Positions 15,153 through 18,458 of a DNA stretch of 18,458 nucleotides are shown here, in pieces. Origin of the DNA: SFTJ01 sp051871555 (GTDB lineage Bacteria; Bacteroidota; Bacteroidia; Bacteroidales; Muribaculaceae). The position numbers were made by a program, and so were the translations under genes. The notes below the pieces were generated by a model. That model searched no databases. It was given only the letters and a program-made list of their open reading frames with translations, and was not told the origin of the DNA. Every line of letters begins with the position of its first letter. Position 1 is the stretch's first letter. The stretch is from contig JBJECZ010000158.1 in assembly GCA_051871555.1 (NCBI GenBank), positions 1 to 18,458 of the forward strand. Direction: 5' to 3'.

Positions 15153-17068
15153 AATTGCTTATGTTTTATGGGTCGATTTTCGTTCATGAAGTTGCCGTTG
15201 ATGTCCACCGGTTTGCGGCTGAATGGCTTGAGCACGGCATCGATGAGCACAGCATATTCGCCTCGGGTGATTGGCTGCTCGGGCTGCGGTTGGGTGGCAA
15301 AGTGCTGGTGCCAGGTTTTGTGCAGCAGCGCTTTGGCTTTGCGTTGCGACATCAGCCGCTCTTCTTTGGCAACCTGTGCGATGGCGTCGATGGCTTGGGC
15401 TACGGTCACGGCTTGGTCGTCGGCAGTGTATTTGAGTTTGTGGCTTGGATAAACGGTGTGCAACAGCGCCAGCGAGTGGCGTGTGAGCACGCTGTCGGCA
15501 CCAATCCAAAACTGGTTCGACCAACCCACGCGCTTGCCTTCGCCACGCAGCAATCCGGTGCACGCCACTCGTTGCAGCGGAGCAAACAAGGTGTGGTGAG
15601 GGTCGGCGTCGAGCAGCGGCATCAGGTAGCCTCCGGCATCGAGCACAGCATTTTGCACATCTCTCACCGCCACGCCATTCACGTCGCCGCCTTGCTTCAC
15701 CGCCAGCGCAGCCAGTGCTCCGGCTGCGGTGCCGAGTTGCATCACCACCGGTTGCAGGCGTGTGGTGCCGTTGATGATGTTGCTCACCGACACCGATTTC
15801 TCTGCCACAATCATATGGCTCACGCCTTGCGGAATCATCACACCCAGAGGCACGCCAAACGACGGAATGGGGTGGAAATAGAGTCGCGGCAGGCGTTCGC
15901 TGCCGGTGTAACGCGTGTGGTGATGGTCGACGGGATAATCGCCCACGGCGATGTTGGTGCGATATAGTGTGGCGTTGTAGGGCGAATGTGCGTGATTGTA
16001 GGTGAATCGCACCAAGCCGTGAATGCGGCGCGATTCGCGGTGATAGGGTATCAGCGGCAGATGGTCGGGCGTGGGATATTCGTCGTCGGCAATGCCTATG
16101 GTGTTGTAGCCTAATTCGTGCTGCATGAAATACACAAAGCACAGCGTGCGATGCTTGGCGCGCTCAATGGCTTTCTGGCGGTCGGCATGGCTCATCTCCA
16201 CAATGTTGGCATAGAAGTCGTTGCCTTCAATGGGCCAGTTTATCATGTATTTGTTGCCGGGCAATCGGCCGTAGCTAAGCATCATGTCCTTTTGCCACAG
16301 GCGGTCGGGCTCGAGCGGATTGGTGCAGAGCGGGTTGGCGCAACAGCAGGCAAACAGGCTTGGGTCGTAGCCAGCCGGGCGCTGAATGGTGACGTCGTGG
16401 TCGTATTGCTTGAGCGTGGCTGTGAAAGTCATGTCCTGAACAATGTTGTTGGCGCTGTCGGGGGCAATGTCCTCGCCGGTGAGGTGTTTGCTCTCCATGC
16501 CAAGGTCGTATTTCACGCCAGCTATGGCAGCCACGTCGCCCAGCTCGGTGGCGTCGATAATCACTTTGGCATCCACCGTGAGCGTGTCGGTGTTGCTTAT
16601 GGCAACAAAAGTCCAATGTTCGTCGGGGTGTTGAGCCACTTGCAGCGGTCGGTAGCCATGCACAACGCGCAGCTGCTTTTGCTTGGCTGCAATGTTATGG
16701 AAAATGCGGTTGCCCACGCTTGGCTCGAACTGCACGTTGCTCACCCAGCCGGTTTTCAGGGCGTCGAGGCTGCCGTAGTGTGTGGCGAGGCTGTCGAGAA
16801 ACTCGCCCCAGAACGAGGCTCGCAGGTTGTAGTTGCCATCGACGGCGCTCACGCCGGCAGCAGTGAGCATGCCGCCAAGCCACGGCGTTTCTTCAACAAT
16901 CATTGCATCCGCGCCCATGCGCGCAGCTTGCACTCCGGCAGCAATGCCGCTGGTGCCGCCGCCCACCACCAGCACCTGAGTGGAGCGGCGCTGCGTTGCC
17001 GATTGGGCTGTTGCCACTACGAGCAACAAGCTCATCGTTGCCAAAACGATGCGATGAATTGCCGACAT
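15149..17068 (-). CDS. Secreted FAD-dependent oxidoreductase (FAD_oxidored family)
   Basis: A 639-aa flavoprotein. Residues 1-23 form a signal peptide (LATMSLLLVVATAQSA), so it acts outside the cytoplasm. The Rossmann dinucleotide-binding motif is VVGGGTSGIAAG (Gly36, Gly38, Gly41), with the ribose-binding acid in IVEE about 20 residues later, then WLGGMLTAAGVSAVDG and the second FAD-contact region VIIDATELGDVAAIAG near 169-184. This is the PF12831-type family, common in Bacteroidota polysaccharide and glycan loci; no substrate is established. The C-terminal 120 residues are separate, and ITRGEYAVLIDAVLKPF near the end resembles an S-layer-homology-type motif (weak). Members are often labelled xanthan lyase, which the sequence does not support. 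It follows the ROK gene by 38 bp and overlaps the HXXEE gene by 4 bp. Confidence 0.87.
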   Translation of the reverse strand: MSAIHRIVLATMSLLLVVATAQSATQRRSTQVLVVGGGTSGIAAGVQAARMGADAMIVEETPWLGGMLTAAGVSAVDGNYNLRASFWGEFLDSLATHYGSLDALKTGWVSNVQFEPSVGNRIFHNIAAKQKQLRVVHGYRPLQVAQHPDEHWTFVAISNTDTLTVDAKVIIDATELGDVAAIAGVKYDLGMESKHLTGEDIAPDSANNIVQDMTFTATLKQYDHDVTIQRPAGYDPSLFACCCANPLCTNPLEPDRLWQKDMMLSYGRLPGNKYMINWPIEGNDFYANIVEMSHADRQKAIERAKHRTLCFVYFMQHELGYNTIGIADDEYPTPDHLPLIPYHRESRRIHGLVRFTYNHAHSPYNATLYRTNIAVGDYPVDHHHTRYTGSERLPRLYFHPIPSFGVPLGVMIPQGVSHMIVAEKSVSVSNIINGTTRLQPVVMQLGTAAGALAALAVKQGGDVNGVAVRDVQNAVLDAGGYLMPLLDADPHHTLFAPLQRVACTGLLRGEGKRVGWSNQFWIGADSVLTRHSLALLHTVYPSHKLKYTADDQAVTVAQAIDAIAQVAKEERLMSQRKAKALLHKTWHQHFATQPQPEQPITRGEYAVLIDAVLKPFSRKPVDINGNFMNENRPIKHKQL

Positions 17069-17106
17069 ATTGCGAGTGGTTTATGAGAAATTGGTTGTTA
17101 TATTAA

Positions 17107-18318
17107 TTAACTATCGAACACGTGCGCGCGCGAAAGCATGCACGAGCCCAGCAGACCGGCGCTGTCGGCAAGTTCCGAGAGCGTGATGCGCGTGTCCTGA
17201 TTCACCAGGTTGAGCGAGTGCTTGCGAATGGCTGAGCGCACAGGCTGCAGCAGATAGTCGCCGGCTGCTGCCATGATGCCGCCAATCACCACCAGCTCGG
17301 GGTTGAAGATGTTGATTAGCCCGGCAATGTTTTTGCCAAGGTTTTCGCCTATTTCTTCCACGATGTCGATGCTCAGCACGTCCTCTTTGGCAATGGCGTC
17401 CATTATGTCGTCGAGCTCGAGGGTAGAGACGTCGCCGTTTTTATAGTCGAGTAGTAGGCACGATGTTTCGCCGTTTTGCAGGCGTTGAACCAGCTTGCGA
17501 TAGAATGCTCTGCCCGATGCCTCGGTTTCCAAGCAGCCTTTTTTGCCGCAGTGGCACAGCACCTCGTTGTCGAAAGCCGGAATGTGCCCGAATTCGCCGG
17601 CAAAGCCCGATTTGCCTGTGTATAGCTTGCCGTTGATGATGATTCCTAAACCAAGACCCCAGCTGACGTTGATGAACAGCACGTTGCGCTCGTGGCGGGC
17701 TGCTCCGCACACAAATTCGCCGTAGGTCATGGCGCGAGTGTCGTTGTCGACGCTCACTGGATAGCCTAAGCGCTTCTCAAGCAGCTCCGACAGTGGGCGG
17801 TCGCTGAAATTGAAATATGTGTAGCTGTAGCCTTGTTCGGTGTTGACGCGTCCCGAAAGGTTCACGTTGATGTTCATGATTTTCTTGCGGTCGACGGTGA
17901 GCGAGTCGATGAACTGCGAAATTTTCTCGCAGATTTCCTCGAGGCCTTCGGGCGAATTGTCGAACTTATATTTCACGTCGAGTGCTTGCTCAATCATGTC
18001 GCCTTTCATGTCAATCACGCCCATACTTATGGTGAATTGCTTGACGTCGATGCCTACAAAGTAGCCGCAATCGGCGCACAAGCCGTAGAGCTGCGGATGG
18101 CGGCCGCCGTTGGTCTCCAGCTTGCCAAAGGTTTGTATGTAGCCTGCGGCACACAGCTCTTCGACCTGCTTGGTCACTGTGGGGACGCTCAGGTCGAGGT
18201 CTTTGGCAAGGTTGGTGATGGTGCTGTTGCCGTTGATGATGTAGTGCTTGAAGATGCGTTTTTTGATGAATGCGCTCTTGCTGCCGTTTCCGATAGCATC
18301 AGTAAGGTTGTATTGCAT
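17107..18318 (-). CDS. ROK-family transcriptional regulator (NagC/XylR type)
   Basis: A 403-aa DNA-binding sugar-responsive regulator. Residues about 15-66 form a winged helix-turn-helix (STITNLAKDLDLSVPTVTKQ as the recognition unit). Residues about 85-400 are the ROK fold. The ROK zinc site is intact: His245 (FGHIPAF), Cys255, Cys257 and Cys262 (LCHCGKKGCLE). The ROK-kinase ATP motif DxGGT is replaced by GIDVKQFT (89-96), and the GTGIGxG loop reads WGLGLGI, so it is a regulator rather than a kinase, although DNDTRA (191-196) keeps the catalytic-type Asp. The effector is presumably a sugar or amino sugar and cannot be named. It heads a leftward gene group with the secreted oxidoreductase, HXXEE protein and GHL10 hydrolase, which it plausibly controls. 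ATG 18318 is the first Met after the AT-rich promoter region. Confidence 0.9.
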   Translation of the reverse strand: MQYNLTDAIGNGSKSAFIKKRIFKHYIINGNSTITNLAKDLDLSVPTVTKQVEELCAAGYIQTFGKLETNGGRHPQLYGLCADCGYFVGIDVKQFTISMGVIDMKGDMIEQALDVKYKFDNSPEGLEEICEKISQFIDSLTVDRKKIMNINVNLSGRVNTEQGYSYTYFNFSDRPLSELLEKRLGYPVSVDNDTRAMTYGEFVCGAARHERNVLFINVSWGLGLGIIINGKLYTGKSGFAGEFGHIPAFDNEVLCHCGKKGCLETEASGRAFYRKLVQRLQNGETSCLLLDYKNGDVSTLELDDIMDAIAKEDVLSIDIVEEIGENLGKNIAGLINIFNPELVVIGGIMAAAGDYLLQPVRSAIRKHSLNLVNQDTRITLSELADSAGLLGSCMLSRAHVFDS

Positions 18319-18344
18319 ATTTTTAAAAATTTTGCTTTGATGTG

Positions 18345-18352
18345 CAAATATA
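18345..18352 (-). promoter_or_regulatory. Bacteroidetes -7 promoter element of the ROK gene
   Basis: On the minus strand TATATTTG matches TAnnTTTG exactly, 26 bp before the ROK start codon, in strongly AT-rich DNA. No clear TTTG -33 element is seen at the usual spacing. It implies a short leader of about 20 nt and transcription of the regulator with the genes to its left. Confidence 0.5.
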
Positions 18353-18376
18353 AATAAATCTTTTTAATTTTCTTAC

Positions 18377-18388
18377 ACATTATAATGT
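18377..18388. promoter_or_regulatory. Candidate operator palindrome upstream of the ROK gene
   Basis: ACATTATAATGT is a perfect 12-bp palindrome, 24 bp upstream of the -7 element and so around or just above the -33 region. ROK regulators commonly bind AT-rich inverted repeats and regulate their own genes, so it is a plausible autoregulatory site. Chance palindromes are frequent in DNA this AT-rich. Confidence 0.3.
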
Positions 18389-18458
18389 ATAATTAGTAAA
18401 AATTTTTCTATCATACTAAAACCTTGTTTAATTTTTTTAGAATTATAATCGAGGTTTG

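Noticed and set aside
15149..17068. Annotation of the FAD protein as xanthan lyase
   Set aside because: This label is common for the family in databases, but the sequence shows a Rossmann FAD-binding oxidoreductase and no lyase fold.
16118..17086. 322-codon + strand open frame opposite the FAD oxidoreductase
   Set aside because: The minus-strand frame has a signal peptide and FAD motifs; the plus frame has none and is a shadow.
17107..18318. ROK protein as a sugar kinase (glucokinase type)
   Set aside because: It has an N-terminal winged helix-turn-helix and lacks the DxGGT phosphate-binding motif, so it is a regulator.
1..18458. CRISPR array, tRNA or rRNA genes
   Set aside because: No regularly spaced repeats and no cloverleaf or rRNA-like sequence were seen on reading either strand.

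Overview
The window looks like Bacteroidales chromosome, perhaps Muribaculaceae or Prevotellaceae (family-level placement is inference). The signs are secreted proteins that end in type IX secretion (T9SS)-like sorting tails, DUF187/GHL10 hydrolases followed by fibronectin-III repeats, AT-rich intergenic DNA with no consistent Shine-Dalgarno signals, and a TAnnTTTG-type -7 promoter element. Coding DNA is fairly GC-balanced. No tRNA, rRNA, CRISPR array or transposase was seen.

Region 1 (1-7854, + strand): a leader region holds one tiny Cys-containing ORF of doubtful status. It is followed by an apparent three-gene operon: a secreted GHL10 glycoside hydrolase, a small periplasmic TolB/PD40-type beta-propeller, and a very large secreted N-acetylmuramoyl-L-alanine amidase. 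The last two overlap by ATGA. The operon ends in a clear Rho-independent terminator. Amidases strip stem peptides from peptidoglycan, and a characterised E. coli GHL10 relative (DigH/YddW) cuts the resulting denuded glycans, so the operon reads as a peptidoglycan-degrading set.

Region 2 (7855-10650, + strand): a rhamnulokinase gene (rhaB) is preceded by a duplicated copy of its own upstream DNA and first 27 codons. Between the two copies lies a hexapeptide-repeat acetyltransferase. The truncated rhaB copy forms a 42-codon ORF whose stop overlaps the acetyltransferase start (ATGA). The two copies share a perfect 94-bp direct repeat 993 bp apart, plus conserved intergenic blocks in otherwise diverged sequence. 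This is the most unusual structure in the window. rhaB ends at an 18-bp perfect-stem terminator shared with the convergent gene on the other side.

Region 3 (10667-18458, - strand): reading leftward from the right end, there is a ROK-family transcriptional regulator with a candidate promoter and palindrome, a secreted FAD-dependent oxidoreductase, an HXXEE membrane protein (ATGA overlap with the oxidoreductase), and a second, longer secreted GHL10 hydrolase. The second GHL10 gene has an apparent one-base frame break in a T7 homopolymer inside its signal-peptide coding region, which could be phase variation, an alternative start or a sequence error.

Overall the window seems devoted to scavenging extracellular or periplasmic glycans: two related GHL10 enzymes, an amidase, a sugar kinase and a sugar-responsive type of regulator. 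That functional link is inference from family knowledge and gene order.
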